Positions 36,211 to 43,920 of a stretch of 64,000 bases of DNA are shown here, one piece after another. The notes below the pieces were generated by a model that saw only the letters and a list, made by a program, of their open reading frames with translations, was not told where the DNA came from and did no database searches. Every line of letters starts with the position of its first letter. Position 1 is the first letter of the stretch. The position numbers and the translations under genes were made by a program. Source of the stretch: Lachnospiraceae bacterium (GTDB taxonomy: Bacteria > Bacillota > Clostridia > Lachnospirales > Lachnospiraceae); assembly GCA_910576125.1 (NCBI GenBank), contig CAJTHM010000014.1, positions 113,790 to 177,789 on the forward strand, written 5' to 3'.

Positions 36211-36528
36211 ATGTATGATATGGAGCCGGATGTGTATGAGGCGCCCAGTCGGCACTATTCCTGTGCGATGACAGATGTGGTGAACCATGATGCCTCCTAT
36301 GGGAAGATACTTGTGCCGGAGGACTCCTGTGACCATGTGCCGGTCCCGTTCCTCTCATTGGGCGTCTCCGAGGTGAATGTGCCTGCGCTGCGGCATTTTG
36401 AGGGAAGCCTGAGGGAATATCTCGCTGCGGGGGACTACGATACGGTCTTGATATGCTATACAGAGTTCATGATAGGCGCGCATGACGATCCACAGTCGGC
36501 AAATTACAGGATGTTCACTTTTGAGTGA
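36211..36528 (+). pseudogene. C-terminal fragment of an SGNH/AlgX-like (DHHW-type) protein
   Basis: A ~105-residue frame right after folC. Its second half (VPVPFLSLGVSEVNVPALRHF, split as FLSLGVSEV and LRHFEGSLREY) reads like the C terminus of SGNH-hydrolase-like surface polysaccharide acetylation proteins. The expected catalytic Asp-Ser block is altered (PEDSCDH). No ribosome site or intact N-terminal part exists. Probably a remnant. Confidence 0.45.
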
Positions 36529-36573
36529 GAGGTTCTGTACTGCCGGGGATCGGCGCTGGGAGGGGGGATAGAA

Positions 36574-37185
36574 ATGATAGATGCGGATAAAATCAAAGAG
36601 GCGGTCCGCCTCCTGCTGGAGGGAATCGGGGAGGATCCTGACAGAGAGGGACTGGCCGAGACGCCGGACAGAGTGGCCAGGATGTACGGGGAGCTGTTCT
36701 CCGGCATGGATGCGGATCCGGCGGAACCGCTGTCCAGAGTATTTCACATAGCAAATAGAGGGAGCGGACGTTCTGCGGGAGACGCGGCTGTGGAAGGCGG
36801 CGCCCTTGCCGGGGATATGATCCTGGAGAAGGATATTTTCTTCCATTCCATGTGCGAGCACCATATACTGCCGTTTTACGGCAGGGCCCATATCGCCTAT
36901 ATCCCGGATGGCAGGGTGCTGGGCCTGAGCAAGCTGGCCAGGACGGTGGAAATCTACGCCAGGAGGCTCCAGATTCAGGAGCAGATGACAGGGCAGATCG
37001 CGGATGCCATGATGGAACGTCTCTCTCCCCGGGGCGTGATGGTGGTGCTGGAGGCGGAACATATGTGCATGACCATGCGGGGGGTGAAGAAGCCGGGCAG
37101 CAAGACCGTCACGGTGGCGGCCAGGGGGGTATTCCGGGAGGATGACGCTCTGCAGGAGCGGTTCTTTCGGATGCTGCGGATGTAG
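36574..37185 (+). CDS. folE: GTP cyclohydrolase I
   Basis: Makes dihydroneopterin triphosphate from GTP, the first folate step. Zinc ligands are present: Cys94 and the following His in SMCEHHILPF, and Cys165 in AEHMCMTMRG. The body has GLSKLARTVEIYARRLQIQE. A ~16-residue Gly/Ser/Ala insertion sits at about 62-78, just before the usual KDIFFHS strand. It has 203 residues in total. GGAGGGGGG precedes the ATG. Confidence 0.95.
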   Translation: MIDADKIKEAVRLLLEGIGEDPDREGLAETPDRVARMYGELFSGMDADPAEPLSRVFHIANRGSGRSAGDAAVEGGALAGDMILEKDIFFHSMCEHHILPFYGRAHIAYIPDGRVLGLSKLARTVEIYARRLQIQEQMTGQIADAMMERLSPRGVMVVLEAEHMCMTMRGVKKPGSKTVTVAARGVFREDDALQERFFRMLRM

Positions 37186-37410
37186 CAGACGGTTGGCGGC
37201 GGGGTGGGGGCTGCGCTGTCCGGCCGCTGCTGCCGGGCTTGACAGGATGTATGCGTGTAAGCGCAGCACGGGCCCGCTGGACGGACTGCCCTGCGCGGAC
37301 TGCCCGGGCCGAACCGGCAGGACGTTGAGGGGCAGCCCGTGGCCTCTGAGTTCCGCGCGCCTGCCTGTGAGGGGCTCCCGGCCTGGGGCCATTGCCGCAG
37401 AGAAGAAAAA

Positions 37411-37520
37411 GTTTCCACCTGTGCGGTTGGATGCTCATTCGAGCATCCAATGGCCCATCTGCATTGCAATAGCTTGCATGCAGACAAGCCATTGGATTGC
37501 AACCGCACAGGTGAAAAAAT
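37411..37520. repeat. Nested inverted-repeat element after folE
   Basis: CACCTGTGCGGTT (37416-37428) and AACCGCACAGGTG (37501-37513) are perfect 13-base arms. Inside lie GGATGCTC/GAGCATCC (37429-37436, 37441-37448) and CCAATGG/CCATTGG. A 17-base piece of the left end (37412-37428) recurs at 40752-40768 at the end of the flavodoxin-like relic. Confidence 0.75.
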
Positions 37521-37559
37521 TTCCGGGAAGGACTTTTACATCCTTCCCGGAAATTTTTT
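37514..37559. terminator. Bidirectional terminator between folE and the Ser-rich lipoprotein
   Basis: A perfect 19-base stem (37514-37532 with 37541-37559) with A runs on one side and T runs on the other, so it can serve both converging genes. Confidence 0.9.
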
Positions 37560-37589
37560 AGGCCTGCATATGCCGAATCTCGTTATAGA

Positions 37590-37979
37590 TTAGGACTCAG
37601 AAGATTCTTCGGAGTCAGCGCCCTCTTCGGATTCGGGATTCTCTTCGGAACCAGTGCCCTCCTCGGAGCCAGCGGCATCGGAGGACTCGGGAGCCTCCTC
37701 GGAGCCAGCGGCATCGGAGGACTCGGGAGCCTCCTCGGAGCCAGCGGCATCGGAGGACTCGGGAGCCTCCTCGGAGCCGGCGGCATCAGAGGACTCAGGA
37801 GCTTCTTCGGAACTTGTGACCTCAGAGGATTCCTCGGACACAACAGAGGACTCCACGGTGCTCTCTGTGCTGCTTTCCGCGGAGGATTCTCCGCCGCTGG
37901 GATTGCCGCCGCAGGCGGTCATGGCAAGCGCCATTGCAGTTGCGATAAATGTTGTTACGATTCTCTTTTTCATAATCAT
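37590..37979 (-). CDS. Lipoprotein with Ser/Glu-rich tandem repeats
   Basis: A 129-residue secreted lipoprotein: signal peptide with lipobox MTACGG at about 20-25, then an acidic Ser/Glu/Ala tail. Four 12-residue repeats (SEEAPESSDAAG) occupy residues ~58-106. No folded domain is evident, so the mature protein is probably disordered, like a wall spacer or a target for modification. An AAAGGAG site precedes two possible starts (37979 and 37973). Function unknown. Confidence 0.7.
   Translation of the reverse strand: MIMKKRIVTTFIATAMALAMTACGGNPSGGESSAESSTESTVESSVVSEESSEVTSSEEAPESSDAAGSEEAPESSDAAGSEEAPESSDAAGSEEAPESSDAAGSEEGTGSEENPESEEGADSEESSES
37661..37804 (-). repeat. Four 36-base tandem repeats in the lipoprotein gene
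   Basis: Units begin near 37661, 37697, 37733 and 37769 and are nearly identical, the fourth differing at several bases. They encode SEEAPESSDAAG and keep frame. The DNA-level identity implies recent expansion. Confidence 0.9.
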
Positions 37980-38529
37980 ATCTCTCCTTTTATTGATTTA
38001 TGTCTAACGGCAGCCAGGTGCAATCTGCCGTAGCCACCTGTCTCAATGCCTGCCCGAAGAACCAGGGGCAGTGCGCTTATGTATCCCCCCTGCATTGTCC
38101 CATTATACTCATTATCGGGTGGATATAGCAAGTGCCAGAATGCCGAATTTCTCGCTCTGTCCGGGTTTTATGGTCATCAAAATTAAGCCCTGCCCCGGAT
38201 TGGGGGAAGCTTTTTGACGGATAGCGGGAGAAGCAATGGGACAAAAATGTGCACTATGCCTATAAAATATTGGCGATTTCTTCGCATTTTGGGGGCAGAA
38301 TCCGCTGTACAGGCCCGGAAAACCGCGGAATTTCCCTGTGTATGTCAGGGACATCATGATTTCCTGCGGGTGAGGGATGGATTTATCTGCCCGCCCATGG
38401 TATAATTCTAGGCGTGCCCCGGATGATACATCTTTGGCGGGGAGAGAGGGATTTTTATGCGGTACAGGTATTGCCCGAAAATGTCGGGGCATAAATTGAA
38501 ATTTGGATAAAGGAAAGGCGGACAATAGC
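37980..38529. other. Intergenic region between the Ser-rich lipoprotein and folP
   Basis: About 550 bases without a convincing gene. The part next to the lipoprotein can form a hairpin on the minus strand (CGGCAG/CTGCCG near 38008-38030) in the leader. A TATAAT at 38401-38406 with a weak -35 17 bases upstream could be the folP promoter. Confidence 0.45.
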
Positions 38530-39393
38530 TTGAAAATCGGAAACAGGGAATTTCGGACCAAAGGACATACATACGTGATGGGAATCCTGAACGTGACCCC
38601 GGATTCCTTCTCGGACGGAGGGAAGTGGAACGACAGAGACAGGGCCCTGCGGCATGTGGAGGAGATGCTGGAGGAGGGGGCGGACATCATCGACATCGGC
38701 GGCGAGTCCACCCGGCCCGGCTACACGCTTCTGCCGGAGCATGAGGAAATCGAGAGGGTGGTTCCTGTAATCGAGGCTGTGAAGGCTGCTTTCGATGTGC
38801 CGGTGTCCCTGGATACCTACAAAGCCCGGGTGGCGTCGGCGGGAATCGCGGCCGGGGCAGACCTGATCAATGATGTCTGGGGATTGAAATATGATAGCTG
38901 GTCCCGCAATGGAGCGGACGCGCCGGACAACGGGGCGGGCGGCCAGGGGGGCAGCACAATGGCGCAGGTCATCGGAGAGAGCGGGCTGCCCTGCTGTCTG
39001 ATGCACAATAGAAGAAATACAAATTATCGGGATTTCGTCCATGACGTCATCGGAGATTTGGAGGGGACTTTGCGGCTGGCGGAACAGGCCGGCATCGGCA
39101 GGGAGAGGATTATCTTAGACCCCGGCGTGGGATTCGCCAAAAGTTATGAGCAGAATCTGGAAATCATCCGCCACATGGGGGAACTGGGGACGCTGGGCTG
39201 TCCGCTGCTGCTGGGCTGCAGCCGGAAGTCCGTGATAGGGCTGACCTTGGATCTGCCTGCGGATCAGAGGCTGGAGGGGACATTGGTGACCACCGTGGCC
39301 GGGGTCCTGCAGGGAGCCATGTTCGTAAGGGTGCATGACGTCAGGGAAAATGTGCGGGCCGTGCGGATGGCGGAGGCGATTTTTGCGGAATAA
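38530..39393 (+). CDS. folP: Dihydropteroate synthase
   Basis: Joins p-aminobenzoate to the pterin pyrophosphate; the sulfonamide target. Seen: GILNVTPDSFSDGG, GGESTRPG, DPGVGFAKSYEQN and GCSRKSVIG. The TTG start at 38530 (AGGAAAGG 11 bases upstream) is preferred over TTG 38503, giving 287 residues. About 20 extra residues rich in Gly, Asn and Ala (~122-143) interrupt the segment between INDVWGLKYD and the GLPCCLMHN strand. The folBK gene follows 44 bases downstream. Confidence 0.93.
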   Translation: MKIGNREFRTKGHTYVMGILNVTPDSFSDGGKWNDRDRALRHVEEMLEEGADIIDIGGESTRPGYTLLPEHEEIERVVPVIEAVKAAFDVPVSLDTYKARVASAGIAAGADLINDVWGLKYDSWSRNGADAPDNGAGGQGGSTMAQVIGESGLPCCLMHNRRNTNYRDFVHDVIGDLEGTLRLAEQAGIGRERIILDPGVGFAKSYEQNLEIIRHMGELGTLGCPLLLGCSRKSVIGLTLDLPADQRLEGTLVTTVAGVLQGAMFVRVHDVRENVRAVRMAEAIFAE

Positions 39394-39437
39394 CGAAATA
39401 AGTTCATGCCTGCCGATGCAGGCGGACAGGAGGAGAA

Positions 39438-40295
39438 ATGTATTCGGAATGGGCAAAGGACGAGATACGCATTGAAGGCCTGGAAGTATTCGCGCACCAC
39501 GGGGTATACGCCGAGGAAACGCAGAACGGACAGGTTTTCTATGTAAATGCGACATTATATACAGATGTAAGCCAGGCGGGAAGAACGGACGATTTAGAAC
39601 GAACCGTAAACTATGGAGCGGTCTGCCGTTTTATCACCGACTGGATGCAGGAGAACACCTGCCTGTTGCTGGAAGCGGTGGCGGAGAAGATGGCGGCAGC
39701 GATTCTGCTGGAGTACAAAAGCCTGTCCGCCATAGAACTGGAAATCCAGAAGCCCCACGCGCCCATCCCGCTGCCCTTTGGGAACGTCTCCGTGAAAGTC
39801 CACAGAAGCTGGCACAAAGCGTACATCGCGGTGGGATCCAATTTGGGGAACCGGGAGGAGCATATCAAAGGTGCGGTGCGCGCCCTGAAAGAGCATCCTT
39901 TCATGATTCTGAAGAAGACCTCTGAACTGCTTGTCACCAAGCCCTACGGCGGTGTGGAGCAGGAAGACTTTCTGAACGGTGTTCTGGAAATCGAGACGCT
40001 CCTTGGCCCGGAACAGCTGCTGGATGCCCTTCATGAAATCGAGAACGCGGCCCGGCGCGAAAGGACAGTGCGGTGGGGCCCCAGGACGCTGGACTTGGAC
40101 ATTCTGTTTTACGACAGGCTCTGTTACGACAGCGACGATTTGAAGATACCCCATGTGGACTTGGAAAACAGGACATTCGTCCTGAAGCCCATGGCAGAAA
40201 TGAAACCGTATTTCCGCCACCCCATAAGCGGAAAAACAATGATAGGGCTTTTGCGGGAATTGGAAGAGAGGGAGGATAGCCTCTCGGAATTTTAG
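39438..40295 (+). CDS. folK: Bifunctional dihydroneopterin aldolase / HPPK (FolB-FolK)
   Basis: Two consecutive folate steps in one chain. Residues 1-~115 are the aldolase (IRIEGLEVFAHHGVYAEE; Tyr and Lys positions conserved). Residues ~127-285 are hydroxymethyl-dihydropterin pyrophosphokinase (YIAVGSNLGNRE, RWGPRTLDLDILFYD, IPHVDLENRTFVL). FolB-FolK fusions are common in Clostridia. GGAGGAG precedes the ATG. It closes the folate block after folP. Confidence 0.94.
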   Translation: MYSEWAKDEIRIEGLEVFAHHGVYAEETQNGQVFYVNATLYTDVSQAGRTDDLERTVNYGAVCRFITDWMQENTCLLLEAVAEKMAAAILLEYKSLSAIELEIQKPHAPIPLPFGNVSVKVHRSWHKAYIAVGSNLGNREEHIKGAVRALKEHPFMILKKTSELLVTKPYGGVEQEDFLNGVLEIETLLGPEQLLDALHEIENAARRERTVRWGPRTLDLDILFYDRLCYDSDDLKIPHVDLENRTFVLKPMAEMKPYFRHPISGKTMIGLLRELEEREDSLSEF

Positions 40296-40395
40296 GAAGC
40301 AGAATCAGGCATTGGGGGCTGAAATCCTGATAGATGCGCATAGATACGTAATCCTTTAGGGATGCGTTTCCCCGGGATTTCCGGGAACAGGGGTT

Positions 40396-40770
40396 GGCAT
40401 ACCTGATAAAAACGAGTACATACAGGAATGCGACAATATCCTGATCGCCTCCCCAATCTATTTTTCCGAGCTGACCGGAAGGTTGCTGGATGTGGGAAGC
40501 AGGCTCCAGACATACTTCTGCGCCAGATTTTTCAGAAAAGGGGAACCAATCTTAAAACCGAAAAAAGGCGCAGTCATACTGGTCGGCGGCGGGGATGGCC
40601 ACATGGAGAAAGCCTATGGCACAGCATGCACCCTGCTGCACCATATGAACTGCCGCCAGATCCACGAACCGGTATATAGCCACAACACCAACGAAAGACC
40701 CGCAGTCGGGGACGAAAGCGCGCTTTCGGGCCTGGACAGCATTCTGGATTTTTTCCACCTGTGCGGTTAA
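40396..40770 (+). pseudogene. Flavodoxin/NADPH-dependent FMN reductase-like protein, N-terminally truncated
   Basis: The frame from 40396 to 40770 reads as the latter two thirds of a flavodoxin-like reductase: CDNILIASPIYFSELTG, then KKGAVILVGGGDGHMEKA and a C-terminal helix. The first ~60 residues with the FMN-phosphate loop are absent and there is no ATG/GTG or ribosome site. The only in-frame start is TTG 40483, inside the domain. It is a relic. Confidence 0.7.
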
Positions 40771-40974
40771 AATCTGCAGTCCACTAAAATCTGCTCCTTG
40801 TATTTCTGATATAAATATATTGCCGGATCAGAACGCTGCTATCATGCCTGACATGGACGCAACCGCTCAGAAATAACTTTTTCAGAGCCATTTCTGGTTC
40901 CAATCAATTATGGAGCAATTTGCAGAAATTGTTAAAATTTTGACTATATCTAAGAAGATTCGAGGTGAATTCAC

Positions 40975-41040
40975 ATGATGAAACATATCCGAGATAACGA
41001 CTCAGTACAGTTGCCACAAACTGTTAGCGGATTGTGCTGA
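40975..41040 (+). CDS. Possible 21-residue leader or precursor peptide
   Basis: A tiny frame with two consecutive ATGs preceded by GAGGTG at about 9 bases, encoding a peptide that begins MMKHIRDND and ends VSGLC, with a single C-terminal Cys. It sits 75 bases before an ABC exporter gene and after a gap with promoter-like AT-rich DNA. It may be an exported signal or a modified peptide, a translated leader that controls the exporter, or chance. Confidence 0.4.
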   Translation: MMKHIRDNDSVQLPQTVSGLC

Positions 41041-41115
41041 GGAGAAAGAAGACTGCTGACAGTCGCAGCTGTACTGCCTCAATGGAAACCATGACATGTG
41101 AGAAGGAGGACAGCT

Positions 41116-42864
41116 ATGCGCTATATGAAGGAAATATTAAAAAAGAACAGAAATTGGGTACTTGTATACCTGGCTTTGGGGCTGGCCAGCGCGTTTCTGG
41201 CAAACTACAAGGCCGACTATTTTCAGAAGATCGTAGATGGTCTGACAGACAGGACGATAACATTTCATGGAATCCTGCTCTACGGCCTTGTCCTGATCGT
41301 GAGCTACGGCATGAACTATCTGGACAACTATCCGGACGCGAAGCTGGGAAACGAAATCTACCTGGATTTCAAATTGCTGGCATTGCGGAAAATCGGCAGG
41401 ATGGACTATTCGGAATACCAGAGACTTGGAACCGGGAAACTGATACAGCAGATCGAAAACGGAGCCGATGCGGGAAAAGACGTCCTCTATGGCTTCTGGT
41501 TCAGCGTGGTCAGGGACCTGGTTCCCACGATTCTGTTCAGCCTGTACTTTATCTGGAAGATAGACAGGAACATCACCTGTTTCCTCATGGCGGGATACCT
41601 CATCGTATTCCTGGTGACCAACCTGCTGCTGAAGGGTCTGTACCAGATAAAGGAGAACATCCTGACCAATGAGGAGGAACTGAACCATTTTCTCGTGCGG
41701 GGATTCATGGAAATGCCACTTTTCCGCATGAAGCGGCAGTTTCCGGGCGAAATCGGGAAAGCGTCCAAAGCCAAGCGCATCATCGTAGCGTCAAAGGTAA
41801 AAATGACCATGATACATGAAGCGTTTTTCACCATATTTGCGGTGCTGGTGGCCTGCCTGGACGTAGGAATCCTGGCCTATGCGTGGAAAAACAGCCACTT
41901 GTCCGTTGGGTCCGTGGTGGCGCTGATCACGCTGATTGACAATGCGTATACGCCTATCGCCATATTCAACGTCATTTATGTGCAGTACAAACTGAACAAA
42001 ACGGCCTGGCAGCGCTTCGAGGGGCTGTTGGATCTGAAGGAGGACGGACAGCTTCAGGAGGGCATCCCGTTCCAGGGGCTTTCCAGGGAGATTCGTGTGG
42101 AGGATCTGTCCTATTCCTATGAAACATCTTCTGAAAGGATGCATTTTAACGATAAAAAACAAACTGTAAACAGAAAAACACTCCGGTCTGTGAGCCTGTC
42201 GATTCGAAAAGGGGAAAAAGTGGCATTTGTGGGAGAGTCGGGCTCCGGAAAATCCACGCTGGCGAAAATCCTGATTGGACTGCTCAAGTATGAGGAGGGA
42301 ACCGTACTGCTGGATGAAGAGCCGCTGAAAACGCTTTTCCTGGAATCGCTGTATGAAAAAGTATCCTATCTGTCCCAGGACGCGCCCATATTTGACGGCA
42401 CGATTCGGGAAAATCTGATATTCGACAGAGAAGTCCCGGAGGAAGACATCCGCGTGAGCCTGGAGGCGGCACAGCTGCTGCCCTTGCTTGCCACATTGGA
42501 GCAGGGACTGGACACCAGAGTCGGCGAAAAAGGCGCATGCCTGTCCGGCGGAGAAAAGCAGCGGCTGGCACTGGCCAGGCTCATGCTCGACCGTTCCGAG
42601 ATCGTCGTCCTGGACGAGGCCACATCGGCATTGGACAATGTCACGGAACGCGCCGTCATGAAGAACGTCCTGGAGCGGGTGGCCCATGCCACGGTAATCG
42701 CCATCGCCCACCGCCTGTCCTCCATCAGCGGATTCGACCGGATTTATGTATTCCGGGAGGGCAGAATCGTGGGGGACGGGACTTTTGAGGAGCTGCTGGC
42801 AGACAACAGCTATTTCCGGGAATTGTACCGGAAAGAAAAGGAGAGAGCCGGGGAATGCTCCTAA
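41116..42864 (+). CDS. ABC exporter with fused membrane and ATPase domains
   Basis: A 582-residue half-transporter of the multidrug/peptide exporter type. Residues 1-~310 contain six membrane helices. The ATPase domain has Walker A GESGSGKSTL (~376), signature LSGGEKQRLA (~479), Walker B VVLDEATSAL and H-loop IAIAHRLSS. No N-terminal C39 peptidase domain exists, so it would not cleave a leader itself. AGGAGG at 41104-41109 sets the start. It probably works as a homodimer. Candidate cargo is the small peptide encoded upstream, by position only. Confidence 0.9.
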   Translation: MRYMKEILKKNRNWVLVYLALGLASAFLANYKADYFQKIVDGLTDRTITFHGILLYGLVLIVSYGMNYLDNYPDAKLGNEIYLDFKLLALRKIGRMDYSEYQRLGTGKLIQQIENGADAGKDVLYGFWFSVVRDLVPTILFSLYFIWKIDRNITCFLMAGYLIVFLVTNLLLKGLYQIKENILTNEEELNHFLVRGFMEMPLFRMKRQFPGEIGKASKAKRIIVASKVKMTMIHEAFFTIFAVLVACLDVGILAYAWKNSHLSVGSVVALITLIDNAYTPIAIFNVIYVQYKLNKTAWQRFEGLLDLKEDGQLQEGIPFQGLSREIRVEDLSYSYETSSERMHFNDKKQTVNRKTLRSVSLSIRKGEKVAFVGESGSGKSTLAKILIGLLKYEEGTVLLDEEPLKTLFLESLYEKVSYLSQDAPIFDGTIRENLIFDREVPEEDIRVSLEAAQLLPLLATLEQGLDTRVGEKGACLSGGEKQRLALARLMLDRSEIVVLDEATSALDNVTERAVMKNVLERVAHATVIAIAHRLSSISGFDRIYVFREGRIVGDGTFEELLADNSYFRELYRKEKERAGECS

Positions 42865-42909
42865 TGACATGCGCGGCGTCCGGGAACTGCGCGGGGAATG
42901 AATATACGC

Positions 42910-43416
42910 TTATACGGTATCCGGGGGAAGGGGCGGAAGGAGCCTCCCGGCGAAGCCGGCGCAGAGCCCCGTAAAAAGCCCTGTGACTATCCCGCTCAGG
43001 ATAAGGAAAGGCAGGTAGGCCGCCACGCCGGCGGTTCTGGTAATCGCGAAAGCCACGGCCAGCTGGCCCAGATTGTGGGTCAGCCCGCCCATGGCCCCTG
43101 TGAGGAAGATAAGTTTTTTCTGTAGAACTTTCATCACCACCGCCATGACGCACAGGCTGCACAGCCCGCCCGTCAGGCTATAGAGCAGGGACAGGGCCTG
43201 CCCGAACAAAAAAGCGGACAGCAGTATCCTGGAGACCAGCACCACAAGGGCGTCCCTGGCGGAGAACTGCCGCAGCAGAATCAAAGTGACGATATTAGCC
43301 AGCCCCAGCTTGATGCCCGGGATAGGCACCAGGGGCGGGATGGCGCTCTCTGCGGCGAAGATGGCCAGGGACAGGGTGGTGAAGAGGGCCAAAAGCGTAG
43401 TCTTTCTGACGGACAT
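42910..43416 (-). CDS. Gx transporter family protein (heptaprenyl-diphosphate synthase component I-like)
   Basis: A 168-residue membrane protein with five to six hydrophobic segments of the PF07456 family (Gx transporter / Hpre_diP_synt_I): AAESAIPPLVPIPGIKLGLAN, split here as IPGIKLGLANIVTL and GAMGGLTHNLGQL. It lies 14 bases after a NusG-II-domain gene and opposite an ApbE gene, a grouping seen in flavin-based membrane redox and extracellular electron transfer loci. Transport role is inferred from family only. Confidence 0.8.
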   Translation of the reverse strand: MSVRKTTLLALFTTLSLAIFAAESAIPPLVPIPGIKLGLANIVTLILLRQFSARDALVVLVSRILLSAFLFGQALSLLYSLTGGLCSLCVMAVVMKVLQKKLIFLTGAMGGLTHNLGQLAVAFAITRTAGVAAYLPFLILSGIVTGLFTGLCAGFAGRLLPPLPPDTV

Positions 43417-43430
43417 GGGGAAGCTCCTTT

Positions 43431-43841
43431 CTAGTAAGTGACCGCATCCGGCGCTGCAGCGTTTCCCGGGGAATCAGACACAGGCCGCAGCCGGATTACC
43501 AGCCGGTTGGGCAGGCATGTGATGGGCAGCCTGGAATCGCTGATGAAGCCCTGGTGGACGCAGAGCTTGTCAGGGCAGTCCGCGGAGATGATGGCAATGC
43601 TGCCGGGGCGGACTTCGATTTCGTTGACGCAGCCGTTTTCGCCCTCTACCGTAAAGGTATCCGGCTCATGGATATCGTCCAGCAGAATAGTTCTTATCAA
43701 TATACCGTTCTGAAAAATGTCCGCGGCACAGCTTGTTTCTTCTTTCTCAGCCAGCAGAAAGAACAGGCTTGCTGCCGACAGGAGCAGAAGGAACGCTGCG
43801 ATTGCGATAGCGGGTTTTTGACAGGCTGTGTTTTTTTTCAT
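43431..43841 (-). CDS. NusG domain II-containing membrane-anchored protein
   Basis: A 136-residue protein with one N-terminal membrane segment (AIAAFLLLLSAASLFFLL) and an extracytoplasmic NusG-II domain (CPDKLCVHQGFIS, ITCLPNRLVIRL). The start at 43841 is preferred to a much longer frame that overlaps the divergent ApbE gene. It has no NusG transcription function. In related genomes it accompanies Gx transporters and ApbE. Confidence 0.82.
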   Translation of the reverse strand: MKKNTACQKPAIAIAAFLLLLSAASLFFLLAEKEETSCAADIFQNGILIRTILLDDIHEPDTFTVEGENGCVNEIEVRPGSIAIISADCPDKLCVHQGFISDSRLPITCLPNRLVIRLRPVSDSPGNAAAPDAVTY

Positions 43842-43920
43842 GGGAATGGCCTTTCTGTCAATAGACATCAATAGGGTACGCCGCAGGGCTGCCTTTAGTA
43901 TAGCAAAAAGGAATGGGAAA

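Noticed and set aside
37661..37804. CRISPR-like array with 36-base period
   Set aside because: The tandem units are contiguous, coding and without spacers.
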